Assembly (NCBI RefSeq): GCF_030271515.1
Contig: NZ_JASCXI010000001.1
Coordinates: forward strand, 186,001 to 250,000
Length of the DNA stretch: 64,000 bases
Source: Erythrobacter oryzae
GTDB lineage: Bacteria > Pseudomonadota > Alphaproteobacteria > Sphingomonadales > Sphingomonadaceae
Reading direction: 5' to 3'
Shown here: positions 48,357-57,179 of the stretch, one piece after another
Layout of the letters: every line of letters begins with the position of its first letter
Numbering within the stretch: position 1 is the first letter of the stretch
Position numbers and translations under genes: made by a program
The notes under the pieces: generated by a model
What the model was told of the DNA's origin: nothing
Databases searched by the model: none
What the model saw: only the letters and a program-made list of their open reading frames with translations

Positions 48357-49508
48357 TTACATCCCCGAACCCGGGCCGTAAGTGATCTCGACCCGGCGGT
48401 TCTGCGGCTCGCGCACCCCGTCGGCGGTGGGCACGCGCGGCTGGCTTTCGCCGAAGGCCTGACCCGTGATCATGCCCGAGGGCACCCCGCGCCCGGCCAG
48501 GTAGCTCTGCACCGCCGCATTGCGGCGCTGGGCGAGACCCTGGTTGTACTGCGCGCTGCCCGACGTGTCGGTGTGCCCGGCCAGCATCACCCGCGCCGAG
48601 CCGCAATTGGCATAGGCGCTTGCGGCATTGTTGAGGATGCTCGAGGCCTCGGGGCTGATGTCCGAACGATCGAAGTCGAAGAACACGATGAAGGGCCCGG
48701 TATTGCACTGCACCTGCGGCGGCGGCGGGGGCGGCGGAGGGGGCGGAGGCGGCGGCGGGGGAGGCGGCGGAGGCGGGGGCGGCGGGGGAGGCGGCGGCGG
48801 GGGTGCTTGCTCCTCGCGGCCGCCGAAGTTGACGATCAGGCTCGCCAGCACCGAATGCGCCGAATAGTCCCCGTTGAGACCATTGCCGTTGGCCGCCGTC
48901 AGGCGGAAATCGTCGACGTTGAAATAGCGGTACTTGACCCCGAGATCGACATTGCGGGTGACCGGGAAGCGCAGGCCGCCGATCAGCTGCCAGGCGAAGT
49001 CCGTATCCTTGTCGTCGATCACCGTGCCGACGCCGGCCACCTCGACCGGAAGTTCCACCCGTGCGAGGCCCAGACCGCCGCCGCCGTAGATCTGGAAGCC
49101 GTCATCTTTGCCGATCTCGACCAGGGCATTGACCATCCCGCTCCAGATTTCGAGATCGCGCTCGTTCTGGACCACGGTGCCGACCGGAACGGTGACGCCG
49201 GTGGGCAGGATGCCGGTGTTCTCGATCGTCAGGCTGCGGTACTTGGCGTTCTTGTAGCCGCCCTCGGCCTCGAGCCGGAAGGGGCCGAAGTCGTAGCCGA
49301 GGATCACGTCGCCATCGATCCCGACCTTGGTGCGAGCCGTGGCCGCGCGGGTGAAGTCGCCTTCGGCCGGCGGCGTGTCGACATCGACCGTCACCTTGTC
49401 CTTCAGGCTGACGCCGCCCTCGATCCCGATATAGGGCCCGTCGGCGTGCGCCGGCACGGCAAGGGCAGCCGCAGCTGCGCCGACCATCCAGAATGTCGTT
49501 CTTTTCAT
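48357..49508 (-). CDS. OmpA-family outer-membrane protein with polyproline hinge
   Basis: A 383-residue protein with a signal peptide (FWMVGAAAAALAVPAHA), an eight-stranded barrel domain (residues ~22-230), a run of 29 prolines (48803-48717) and a C-terminal OmpA domain: FFDFDRSDISPEASSILNNAAS, LAGHTDTSGSAQYNQGLAQRRNAAVQSYL and EPQNRRVEITYG with the peptidoglycan-binding Asp and Arg. It should tether the outer membrane to peptidoglycan. Confidence 0.93.
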   Translation of the reverse strand: MKRTTFWMVGAAAAALAVPAHADGPYIGIEGGVSLKDKVTVDVDTPPAEGDFTRAATARTKVGIDGDVILGYDFGPFRLEAEGGYKNAKYRSLTIENTGILPTGVTVPVGTVVQNERDLEIWSGMVNALVEIGKDDGFQIYGGGGLGLARVELPVEVAGVGTVIDDKDTDFAWQLIGGLRFPVTRNVDLGVKYRYFNVDDFRLTAANGNGLNGDYSAHSVLASLIVNFGGREEQAPPPPPPPPPPPPPPPPPPPPPPPPPPPPPQVQCNTGPFIVFFDFDRSDISPEASSILNNAASAYANCGSARVMLAGHTDTSGSAQYNQGLAQRRNAAVQSYLAGRGVPSGMITGQAFGESQPRVPTADGVREPQNRRVEITYGPGSGM

Positions 49509-49759
49509 TATCCTGTTACCTCATGATTCAGGGGTCCGCCGGCACCCGGAGAGGAGCCCCGGACCGCGCGCGGGGGCGCGGCCGTTCCGGCGGGTGAGAG
49601 GCAAGGTCTGCAAAGTGTCGATTGTTGCATCGCGCAAGGCAGGCCGTGCCCGCTATTGGGCGAAGCGATTGCCAAGCGGGCACACGCGCGGCATGAACGC
49701 TGATGATACACTGTGCCATGCACGGCACGGGCCAACCACAGACAGGAGAGAGACGGACC

Positions 49760-51367
49760 ATGGCGACCACGCGCCTCGGAGCAATGCAGGACTGGACGAT
49801 GCGGGTGACCGCGGTGATCGATCACGCCGCGCGCGAGGCGGGCGGGCGCGAGATCGTCAGCCGCTGGGCCGATGGCAGCATCACCCGCACCGACTGGGCG
49901 GGCATCCGGGCCGATGCGCTGAAGATGGCGCAGGCCTTGCAGCGCCTGGGGCTGAAGCCGGGCGACAAGGTCGCGAGCCTCGCGATGAACCACGCGCGCC
50001 ACCTCGTCAGTTGGTATGGCGTCGCAGGGATGGGCGGGGTGCTCCACACGGTGAACCCGCGCCTGTTCGACGACCAGCTCGAATACATCGTCAACCACGC
50101 CGAGGACCGGGTGCTGTGCTATGACGCGGCGTTCCAGCCGATCGTCGACCGGATGAAGGCGCGCTGGACCACGGTCGAGCATTATATCTGCTACGATAGC
50201 GGCGAGCACACGACCGCTTTCGAGGAATGGATCGGCGCCGAGGACGGCGATTTCGAATGGTTCACCGGCCCCGAGACCGACCCTTGCATGATCTGCTACA
50301 CCTCGGGCACCACCGGCAATCCCAAGGGCGTGCAATACGAGCACCGCTCGACCGTGATGCACGCCATGGCGGGGCTGCAATCGGCCGCGTTCAACTTCTC
50401 GAGCGCCTCGGTGATGTTGCCCGTGGTGCCGATGTTCCACGCGGCGAGCTGGGGCCTGCCCTATGCGGGGGCGATGGCGGGGATCAAGTTCGTGTTCTCG
50501 GCGGTGAACGACCCGGCGGTGCTCCACGATCTGATGATCCGCGAGGGCGTCACCGATTCTGCGGGCGTGCCGACCGTGTGGCTCGCGCATTTCCAGTATT
50601 GCGACGCCAATGGCCTCGACCTGCCGCCGCTGAAGGCCGCCACCATCGGCGGATCGGCGGCGCCCAAGTTCATGATCGAGCGGCTGATGAAGAACGGCAC
50701 CCGCGTCCAGCACGCCTGGGGGATGACCGAGACCTCGCCCATCGGCACGGTCGGCGGGCCGACCTGGGACTGGGACACGCTCACTCTGGAAGAGAAGATC
50801 GAGAAGACCGCGATGCAGGGCCGCCCGATCTTCGGCGTGCAGCTGCGCACCGTCGACCTCTCGGATATGTCCACCGAACTGCCGCGCGACGGCAAGACCA
50901 GTGGCGCGCTTCAGATCCGGGGGCCGTGGATCATCAAGCGCTACTTCAAGGCCGAGAAGGATGCGGTCGGCAATGACGGGTGGTTCGACACCGGCGACGT
51001 CGGCATCATCCACCCCGACGGCACGCTCCAGCTGACCGACCGCACCAAGGATGTGATCAAGTCGGGCGGCGAGTGGATCAGCTCGGTCGAGCTCGAGAAC
51101 GCCGCCTGCGGGCATCCTGCGGTGGCGGAGGCCGCGTGCATCGGCATCCCCCACCCCAAGTGGGACGAGCGCCCGGTGCTGTTCGTGGTGAAGAAGGCCG
51201 GGGCCGAGTGCTGCGCCAACGACATCCTCGAGCATTTGAAGCCCCAGATCGCCAAGTGGTGGATGCCCGACGCGGTCGAGTTCGTCGACGACATCCCCCA
51301 CACCGCGACCGGCAAGATCAGCAAGAAGGACCTGCGCGACAGGTTCAAGGACTACACGCTTGCCTGA
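49760..51367 (+). CDS. acyl-CoA ligase (AMP-binding; DmdB/medium-to-long-chain fatty acid type)
   Basis: A 535-residue ANL-superfamily enzyme. The AMP motif ICYTSGTTGNPKGVQYEHRS is near residue 179; AWGMTETSPIGTVGGP, WFDTGDVGIIHPDGTLQLTDRTKDVIKSGGEWIS and the C-terminal lysine TATGKISKKDLR complete the signature. It activates carboxylic acids to CoA thioesters; closest in style to 3-methylmercaptopropionyl-CoA ligase DmdB or fatty-acid ligases. Start 49760 is chosen over an ATG at 49703 by the MATTRLGAMQDWTMRV N-terminus. Confidence 0.9.
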   Translation: MATTRLGAMQDWTMRVTAVIDHAAREAGGREIVSRWADGSITRTDWAGIRADALKMAQALQRLGLKPGDKVASLAMNHARHLVSWYGVAGMGGVLHTVNPRLFDDQLEYIVNHAEDRVLCYDAAFQPIVDRMKARWTTVEHYICYDSGEHTTAFEEWIGAEDGDFEWFTGPETDPCMICYTSGTTGNPKGVQYEHRSTVMHAMAGLQSAAFNFSSASVMLPVVPMFHAASWGLPYAGAMAGIKFVFSAVNDPAVLHDLMIREGVTDSAGVPTVWLAHFQYCDANGLDLPPLKAATIGGSAAPKFMIERLMKNGTRVQHAWGMTETSPIGTVGGPTWDWDTLTLEEKIEKTAMQGRPIFGVQLRTVDLSDMSTELPRDGKTSGALQIRGPWIIKRYFKAEKDAVGNDGWFDTGDVGIIHPDGTLQLTDRTKDVIKSGGEWISSVELENAACGHPAVAEAACIGIPHPKWDERPVLFVVKKAGAECCANDILEHLKPQIAKWWMPDAVEFVDDIPHTATGKISKKDLRDRFKDYTLA

Positions 51368-51368
51368 T

Positions 51369-51872
51369 GTGACGATCCGGCCTGCGCAGCAGGGTGACGC
51401 GCAGGCCATCGCCGCGATTTACGAATGGCACGTGGCGCACGGCACCGCGACCTTCGACACCGCCGCGCCCGATGCGAGCGTGTGGGCGGAGAAGCTCGCC
51501 GATTTCGCCGCACGGGCGCTTCCCTTCCTCGTCGCCGAGCAGGAGGGCGGAGTCATCGCCTATGCCTACGCCGCCGGCTTCCGAGACAGGGCGGCCTATG
51601 CGCACACCTGCGAGGACAGCATCTATGTCTCGCACGAGGCGCGCGGAGCCGGTGTGGGGAGCGTTCTGCTCCCCGCGCTGATCGCGGCCGCGCGCGCGGC
51701 GGGGTTTCAACAGATGCTCGCCGTGATCGGCGGGGGCGAGCCTGCCTCGGTCGCGCTCCACGCCAAATGCGGCTTCGTCCATGCCGGGCGGATGCGCAAT
51801 GTCGGCAAGAAATTCGGGCGGCTGCTCGATACGGTCTATATGCAATGTGATTTGAGGGAGGATCGGACGTGA
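51369..51872 (+). CDS. GNAT-family N-acetyltransferase (phosphinothricin acetyltransferase-like)
   Basis: A 167-residue protein (start GTG 51369; TTG 51360 is an alternative that overlaps the ligase). It has TIRPAQQGDAQAIAAIYEWHVAHGTATFDT at the N-terminus, then SIYVSHEARGAGVGSVLLPALIAAARAAGFQQMLAVIGG with the acetyl-CoA pyrophosphate loop RGAGVG, and CGFVHAGRMRNVGKKFGRLLDTVYMQ. Acetylates an amine; the substrate need not be phosphinothricin. It couples to the DUF1330 gene. Confidence 0.88.
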   Translation: MTIRPAQQGDAQAIAAIYEWHVAHGTATFDTAAPDASVWAEKLADFAARALPFLVAEQEGGVIAYAYAAGFRDRAAYAHTCEDSIYVSHEARGAGVGSVLLPALIAAARAAGFQQMLAVIGGGEPASVALHAKCGFVHAGRMRNVGKKFGRLLDTVYMQCDLREDRT

Positions 51873-52306
51873 CCTGTGAAACCTATATCGACCCCTCGGC
51901 GGCGAACTTCCAGGCCTTCAAGGATCTGCCGCGCGACACGCCGATCAACATGCTCAACCTGCTGCTCTATCGCGACCTTGCCGAGTATCCCGAAGGCCAC
52001 GAGCACGCGGGCAAGGGCTGGAGCGGGCGGCGCGCCTACGAGGAATATGGCGTCACCTCCGGCCCGATCTTCCGCAAGCTCGGCGGGCAGATCCTGTGGC
52101 GCGGGCGGTTCGAGACGGTCGCGACCGGCCCCGAAGGCGAGCGCTGGCACGACGCCTTCATCGCGCAATACCCCAATGCCGGAGCCTTCTTCGCGATGAT
52201 CAAGGATCCGGAGTATCAACGCGCAGTGGTCAACCGCACCGCCGCGCTGGTCGACAGCCGGTTGGTGCGCTTTGCTCCGGGCGAGGCGGGGGAAGGGTTC
52301 GGCTAG
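51869..52306 (+). CDS. DUF1330-domain protein
   Basis: A 145-residue ferredoxin-fold protein with INMLNLLLYRDLAEYP, YGVTSGPIFRKLGGQILWRGRF, EGERWHDAFIAQYPNAGAFFAMIKDPEYQ, as in DUF1330. Function unknown. The GTG start overlaps the acetyltransferase stop (GTGA). Confidence 0.85.
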   Translation: MTCETYIDPSAANFQAFKDLPRDTPINMLNLLLYRDLAEYPEGHEHAGKGWSGRRAYEEYGVTSGPIFRKLGGQILWRGRFETVATGPEGERWHDAFIAQYPNAGAFFAMIKDPEYQRAVVNRTAALVDSRLVRFAPGEAGEGFG

Positions 52307-52310
52307 CCGA

Positions 52311-52793
52311 TCACTCGCCGTAGAGGTAGCCGAAGAAGTCCGAGACCGACGCGAACCACAGGCCGATCTGGCTCGCATAGTTCGCGCGGGTGATGCCGCC
52401 GTCGGCGATGATGTACATTCTGACCGAGATCGTGCCGTCCTCATCAAGATAGGCGCGGCCGAAATTTTCCTTGTAGTTGTAGGTGTTGATCGCCTCGATG
52501 ATCTGCTCGCGGGTGCGGTCTTCGGCCTCGAAGGTTGCGAGCATCGAGGAGCCGAGGCACTTGGTCTTGGCGGCATTGTCCTCGCAGGCGAGCAGCAGCG
52601 CATCGGCGACCACGCCGCCGTCGAACTCGAAATCGATCCGCTCGGCCTTGGGGTCCTGGGTGGTGATCGTGGCCCCGGCTTCGACCAGCGCGCGCTCGAA
52701 ATCGGCGCGGGTGAAGTGCTGGATGCTCTGCGCCTGCGCGCCGGTGGTGGTGAAAGCCAGAGCGGCGGCGGCAGCAAGAACGGTCCAGCGCAT
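52311..52793 (-). CDS. exported YbjN-domain protein
   Basis: A 160-residue protein with a signal peptide (MRWTVLAAAAALAFTTTGAQA), then a YbjN/type III chaperone-like domain: HFTRADFERALVEAGATITTQDP, NTYNYKENFGRAYLDEDGTISVRMYIIADGGITRANYASQIGLW. YbjN relatives are stress- or envelope-linked with no defined reaction. Its gene converges on the DUF1330 gene four bases away. Confidence 0.82.
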   Translation of the reverse strand: MRWTVLAAAAALAFTTTGAQAQSIQHFTRADFERALVEAGATITTQDPKAERIDFEFDGGVVADALLLACEDNAAKTKCLGSSMLATFEAEDRTREQIIEAINTYNYKENFGRAYLDEDGTISVRMYIIADGGITRANYASQIGLWFASVSDFFGYLYGE

Positions 52794-52831
52794 GAGTCCC
52801 CCTGAGTGATCGCGTGGTGCGCCCAGTCGTA

Positions 52832-53917
52832 TCACAGCAGGGACAATTGGCCATCCCTTTGTGGCGGGCGGAAGCGGGTGCAATCGAGTTCGAAGCGGGC
52901 CTTCCCGATCCCCGCCTTGCGGCACGCGAGCCGGAAGCGCGCACGGAACAGGTCGGCCCACACGCCTTGCGGGTTCATGCGGCTGTGGAAGTTCGGATCA
53001 TTGTCACGTCCGCCGCGCATTTGTCTGACAATGCTCATGACTTTGCCCGCGCGCTCGGGATAGTGGACGGCCAGCCATTCGCGGAACAGCGGGGCGACTT
53101 CGTGGGGGAGACGCAGGGGGATCCAGCCGACGCTGCGCACCCCAAGCTCGCCCGCGCGGGCGATGATGCCCTCCATGAACTCGTCGGTGATCGCCGGGAT
53201 CACGGGCGAGAGCGAGCAGTGCACGGGCACCCCCAGTTCAACAAGCTTTCCAAGTGCGATCAATCGTTTGGACGGTGCAGCGCAACGCGGCTCGAGTTTT
53301 GCGGAAAGCGCCGGATCGAGCGTCGTCACCGAGACCGACACCGCCACCAGCTTTTCGCGCGCCATCGCTTGCAGCAGGTCGGCGTCTTGCAGCACCCGGT
53401 CCGACTTGGTGGTGATGGTGACGGGGTGGCGCGTCTCGAGACAGACCTCGAGGATCTGGCGGGTGATGCGGTAATCGCGCTCGATCGGCTGATAGGGGTC
53501 GGTGTTGGTGCCGAGCGCGATCGGCTTGGGGGCATAGCCCTTCTTGGCCAGCGTCGCGCGCAGCAAGGCGGCCGCATCGGGCTTGGCGAAGAGCTTCGTC
53601 TCGAAATCGAGCCCGGGCGAGAGGTCGTGATAGGCGTGGGTCGGGCGGGCGAAGCAATAGACGCAGCCATGCTCGCACCCGCGATAGGCGTTGATCGAGC
53701 GGTCGAAGGGGACGTCGGGCGATTGGTTGAAGGTGAGGATCGACTTGGGGCGCTCCTCGGTGACGGTGGTGCGCAGTTTGACGGGCGGGCCATCGAGCGT
53801 GGCGACATAGTCGCGCCAGTCGCCATCGACTTCACGCTCGGCAAGCCCGAAGCGGGTGGGAACCTGCCCCGATTGCGCCCCGCGCCCTCTGACTGCCGAA
53901 TGTTTCACGTGGAACAT
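52832..53917 (-). CDS. PA0069-family radical SAM protein (SplB-like)
   Basis: A 361-residue radical SAM enzyme. The [4Fe-4S] motif is CEHGCVYC (C-x3-C-x2-C) in AYRGCEHGCVYCFARPTHAY. PA0069-family members have unknown function and resemble spore photoproduct lyase SplB. The start ATG encodes MFHVKH because it lies inside the parS site. A GTTC-N7-GTTC box overlaps the start codon, hinting at LexA control. It follows moaB on the same strand by 41 bases. Confidence 0.9.
   Translation of the reverse strand: MFHVKHSAVRGRGAQSGQVPTRFGLAEREVDGDWRDYVATLDGPPVKLRTTVTEERPKSILTFNQSPDVPFDRSINAYRGCEHGCVYCFARPTHAYHDLSPGLDFETKLFAKPDAAALLRATLAKKGYAPKPIALGTNTDPYQPIERDYRITRQILEVCLETRHPVTITTKSDRVLQDADLLQAMAREKLVAVSVSVTTLDPALSAKLEPRCAAPSKRLIALGKLVELGVPVHCSLSPVIPAITDEFMEGIIARAGELGVRSVGWIPLRLPHEVAPLFREWLAVHYPERAGKVMSIVRQMRGGRDNDPNFHSRMNPQGVWADLFRARFRLACRKAGIGKARFELDCTRFRPPQRDGQLSLL
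53901..53916. promoter_or_regulatory. parS site (ParB-binding)
   Basis: TGTTTCACGTGGAACA (plus strand), minus strand TGTTCCACGTGAAACA, which matches the ParB-binding consensus for bacterial parS. It overlaps the first codons of the radical SAM gene. Sites of this kind cluster near the replication origin; no other match was seen in the window, although I did not scan it exhaustively. Confidence 0.85.
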
Positions 53918-53926
53918 TTACGGAAC
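53912..53926 (-). promoter_or_regulatory. GTTC-N7-GTTC box, candidate LexA site
   Basis: Minus strand GTTC-CGTAAAT-GTTC. This is the alphaproteobacterial LexA consensus spacing. It ends inside the radical SAM start codon. Next to it (53921-53940) is the dyad CGGAACA-TCTGAG-TGTTCCG. LexA binding is unproven; part of the match is contributed by parS itself. Confidence 0.4.
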
Positions 53927-53958
53927 ATCTGAGTGTTCCGCAAGTCCGCACGAGGCCG

Positions 53959-54489
<531 letters not shown>

Positions 54490-54504
54490 GCGCTGCTTGC
54501 TCCT

Positions 54505-56286
54505 CTACCGCTCCCGGCTTGCGGAGCGGGTGGTAGCAGCTTGCGGAAACTCGGGCCAGCGTCCTTGCGCCAGCGCGCGGCGACTGGCCGACTGCACGCC
54601 CGCGGCGCGCTCGTACATCCAGTAATTGCGCATCACGATCGCGACATAGCTGCGGGTCTCCCAATAGGGGATCGATTCCATCCACAGCAGCGGATCGTTC
54701 TGGTCGTTGATCTCGGAATTCCAGCGCCCGACCGGGGTGAGGCCGGCGTTGTAGGCGGCCATGATCTTGGGGAGTGCGCCGCCTGTGGCCGGGCTGTCGC
54801 GCAGCATTTCGAGATGGCGCTGGCCATAGGCGAGGTTGACCTGCGGGTCGTTCAAGTCCTCGTAGGAGGCGCCAAGGCTGAGGCGGCCCGAATGGTCGCG
54901 CGCGGTGCCGGGCATGATCTGCATGAGGCCGCGGGCATTGGCGGGGCTGACGGCGGCGGCCCGAAAATTCGATTCCTGCAAGGCATGGGCAAAGGCCAGT
55001 GCCGGATCGACCTGCCAGCCGCCCACCGGCTGCCAATAGGCGACCGGGAAGCGCAAGCTCGGTTCGCTGCTCATCCCGTAGGGCGCGTTCTGCGCCATGA
55101 ACAGCTGGGTCGAGGGCAGGCCAAGCTCGCGCGCAAGGCGGGCGAGGGCGTCATACTGGTAGGCCGGTCCGATCTTCGCCTCGTAACGCAGCACTTCGTC
55201 GGCGAGCGCGGGGCGGCCGATCTCGACCAGCGCGGCGGCGACGCGGACATTGGGGCGCTGCCTGAGCTCGCTCCAGTCTTCGCGGCTGAGCGGGGCCGGC
55301 GGGGCGTGCTGCGGCAGTTCCACCCCGAGCTGGTCGGCGGCGAGCATGCCGTAGAGTGTCTCGTCCATCTGCGCGGCGGCGCTGAGATGCGCCTGCGCCT
55401 GCGCCGGCTCGCGGCAGCGGACGGCAGCGCGGCTCGCCCAGTAGTGCCCCGCGGCGGCGAGTTCGACATTGGAAGCGCGTTCGGAGACGCGCGCAAAGGC
55501 CTCGCCCGCCAGCTGGCAATAGCCCATGCGCCAGGCGGCGAGCCCCTCGACCCACGCGCCTTCGGGCACCCATTCTCCCGTGCCTTCGACCACGGTGCGC
55601 GCGAGTTCGAGCGCGGCGCTGTCCTGGTTCTCGATGTAGTAGCTCCAGGCCACGCGCTGGCGCCACTCGGCGCGTGCATCGCCCGAGAGCATAGGGTCGG
55701 CTTCGGCGAGCAGGCGCTGGGCCTCGGCGGGGTTGTCAGCCTTGATCGCCGCCATGATCGCGCTCGCGGTCACGGCGGGCATGGTGCCGTCGCTCACCGG
55801 GCGCGGAAGCATGCGCTTGGGCGCATAGGGCTGGCGCTGGAACCCTTGCGCGCCGGGCAGCGCGGGCAGCACGGTCAGCCCGCGCTTGGCGCCCATCTTG
55901 GCGAGCTGTTCGGCCTGCGGCAGATCGGTGCCCGCGGCAAACCACTGCGCGATCTGTTCGGCCGAGACCTTGGGGCTCTTGGCGTGGGTGTAGTACTCGG
56001 CAAGCGCTGCCTGGGTCAGCACGCCGCCGGGCAGCCGGGCAACGAGGCTTTCGACCTCGGTCCATTGCTCGGCATCGATCGCGGCGAAGATCTGGCGATA
56101 GATGCCGCGTTCCTCGGCAGAGAGCACTGGCGTCAGCGCGCGGTCTTCCGGAGTCGCGCCATTCCAGCGCGCCACCAGATCGCCCGCCTGCGCGGCGGCC
56201 GGGGCGTGGATGCCGGCCGTCGCCAGCACCATCGCCGCCAGCGCTGCTCCCGAGCGCTTCAGTGTGCTGCCGACCATTCCATCCAT
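54505..56286 (-). CDS. soluble-type lytic transglycosylase
   Basis: A 593-residue exported protein. A signal-like hydrophobic N-terminus is followed by a long superhelical alpha region (residues ~30-430) and a C-terminal SLT domain: LAFAHALQESNFRAAAVSPANARGLMQIMPGTARDHSG, with the catalytic Glu in ALQES, and NLAYGQRHLEML, IMAAYNAGLTPVGRWN. It cleaves peptidoglycan glycan strands in the periplasm, producing 1,6-anhydromuropeptides. Its first 28 bases overlap the UDG-like gene. Confidence 0.93.
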   Translation of the reverse strand: MDGMVGSTLKRSGAALAAMVLATAGIHAPAAAQAGDLVARWNGATPEDRALTPVLSAEERGIYRQIFAAIDAEQWTEVESLVARLPGGVLTQAALAEYYTHAKSPKVSAEQIAQWFAAGTDLPQAEQLAKMGAKRGLTVLPALPGAQGFQRQPYAPKRMLPRPVSDGTMPAVTASAIMAAIKADNPAEAQRLLAEADPMLSGDARAEWRQRVAWSYYIENQDSAALELARTVVEGTGEWVPEGAWVEGLAAWRMGYCQLAGEAFARVSERASNVELAAAGHYWASRAAVRCREPAQAQAHLSAAAQMDETLYGMLAADQLGVELPQHAPPAPLSREDWSELRQRPNVRVAAALVEIGRPALADEVLRYEAKIGPAYQYDALARLARELGLPSTQLFMAQNAPYGMSSEPSLRFPVAYWQPVGGWQVDPALAFAHALQESNFRAAAVSPANARGLMQIMPGTARDHSGRLSLGASYEDLNDPQVNLAYGQRHLEMLRDSPATGGALPKIMAAYNAGLTPVGRWNSEINDQNDPLLWMESIPYWETRSYVAIVMRNYWMYERAAGVQSASRRALAQGRWPEFPQAATTRSASRER

Positions 56287-57053
56287 CTCCGCCAGAACCG
56301 GGCCTTGAGCCGGGGCATGTCCATCAGGGCATCGAGCGCTTCGCTCGACAGAACCGGGACATTGCCCGCGATATAGTTGATTTCACGTAAAGCCTGTTCC
56401 GGGCGCGCGCCGAGCATCGGCCCCAGCGCGCTGCCGAAGGCGATGAGGCGCGCGGGCGCGACCAGCTTCACATGGTGCGCCGTCACCGCATCCATGCCGC
56501 CCGCTGCCAGCATCGGGAGATCGGCCATCGGCGCATGGGCGGGGAGCGCGGCGGCGATGTAGACCGCGCTTTCATCGAGGCCCATCGCGGCGAGGATATT
56601 GGCGAGCAGGCGGCCTTGCGGGCCATCGAGCAGCCGCTCGCGGTCGTCGGCCTCGGGCTGGGACACAAGCACCATCAGCGCCGCGGCCTGCTCTCCGCGC
56701 GGCGGCACGCGGGGGAAGCCGTGCGAGGGCGAGAGTCCCGGAGTCTCCATCCACCATTGGCGGAAGGCGGCAAGGTCGGCAGGGGGCGATTCGCCCAGCC
56801 AGTCGCGGCGCGGGGAGGTCACGCGTGCGGGTGCTTCGGGGTGCGCAACAATATCTTGGCGCTCGGAAACCGGGGCCTTGGCACTGGCAGGCTTGGCAGG
56901 AGCGCGCTGCGCCGCACCAGCTGCAGCGGCCGCCTGCGGATCGGCCAGCCACGTCGTAGCGTCATCGGCAAAGTTGCAGTCGACCCCGGCCAGCTGCCAC
57001 CAGGCCAGTGCGCTCTCGAATTCTTGCGCAAGCGAAGGGGCGGGCGGGCTCAT
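56259..57053 (-). CDS. uracil-DNA glycosylase superfamily-like protein, divergent
   Basis: A 264-residue protein whose C-terminal ~190 residues follow the UDG family 4/5 layout: ALMVLVSQPEADD, LLDGPQGRLLANILAAMGLDESAVYIAAALPAH, and HHVKLVAPARLIAFGSALGPMLG. The usual GEAPG/GExPG motif is VSQPEAD and the four Fe-S cysteines are absent (only one Cys in the whole protein), so enzymatic activity is uncertain. The N-terminal 75 residues are Ala-rich. Overlaps the lytic transglycosylase, with a divergent ETF-QO gene upstream. Confidence 0.72.
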   Translation of the reverse strand: MSPPAPSLAQEFESALAWWQLAGVDCNFADDATTWLADPQAAAAAGAAQRAPAKPASAKAPVSERQDIVAHPEAPARVTSPRRDWLGESPPADLAAFRQWWMETPGLSPSHGFPRVPPRGEQAAALMVLVSQPEADDRERLLDGPQGRLLANILAAMGLDESAVYIAAALPAHAPMADLPMLAAGGMDAVTAHHVKLVAPARLIAFGSALGPMLGARPEQALREINYIAGNVPVLSSEALDALMDMPRLKARFWRRWMEWSAAH

Positions 57054-57179
57054 CGGGGGGTCATGCTATCCAATGCGGCTCTTGACTGTCTGCCGAGCGC
57101 TTAGCAAGTGGACGGACAAGGCATATCGCCAGACTGTGGCCGCCGCGCGGTCAAAACCAACAAGGATCAGGAAACCGCG

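Noticed and set aside
48628..48867. Polyglycine frame
   Set aside because: Mirror of the proline run in the OmpA-family gene.
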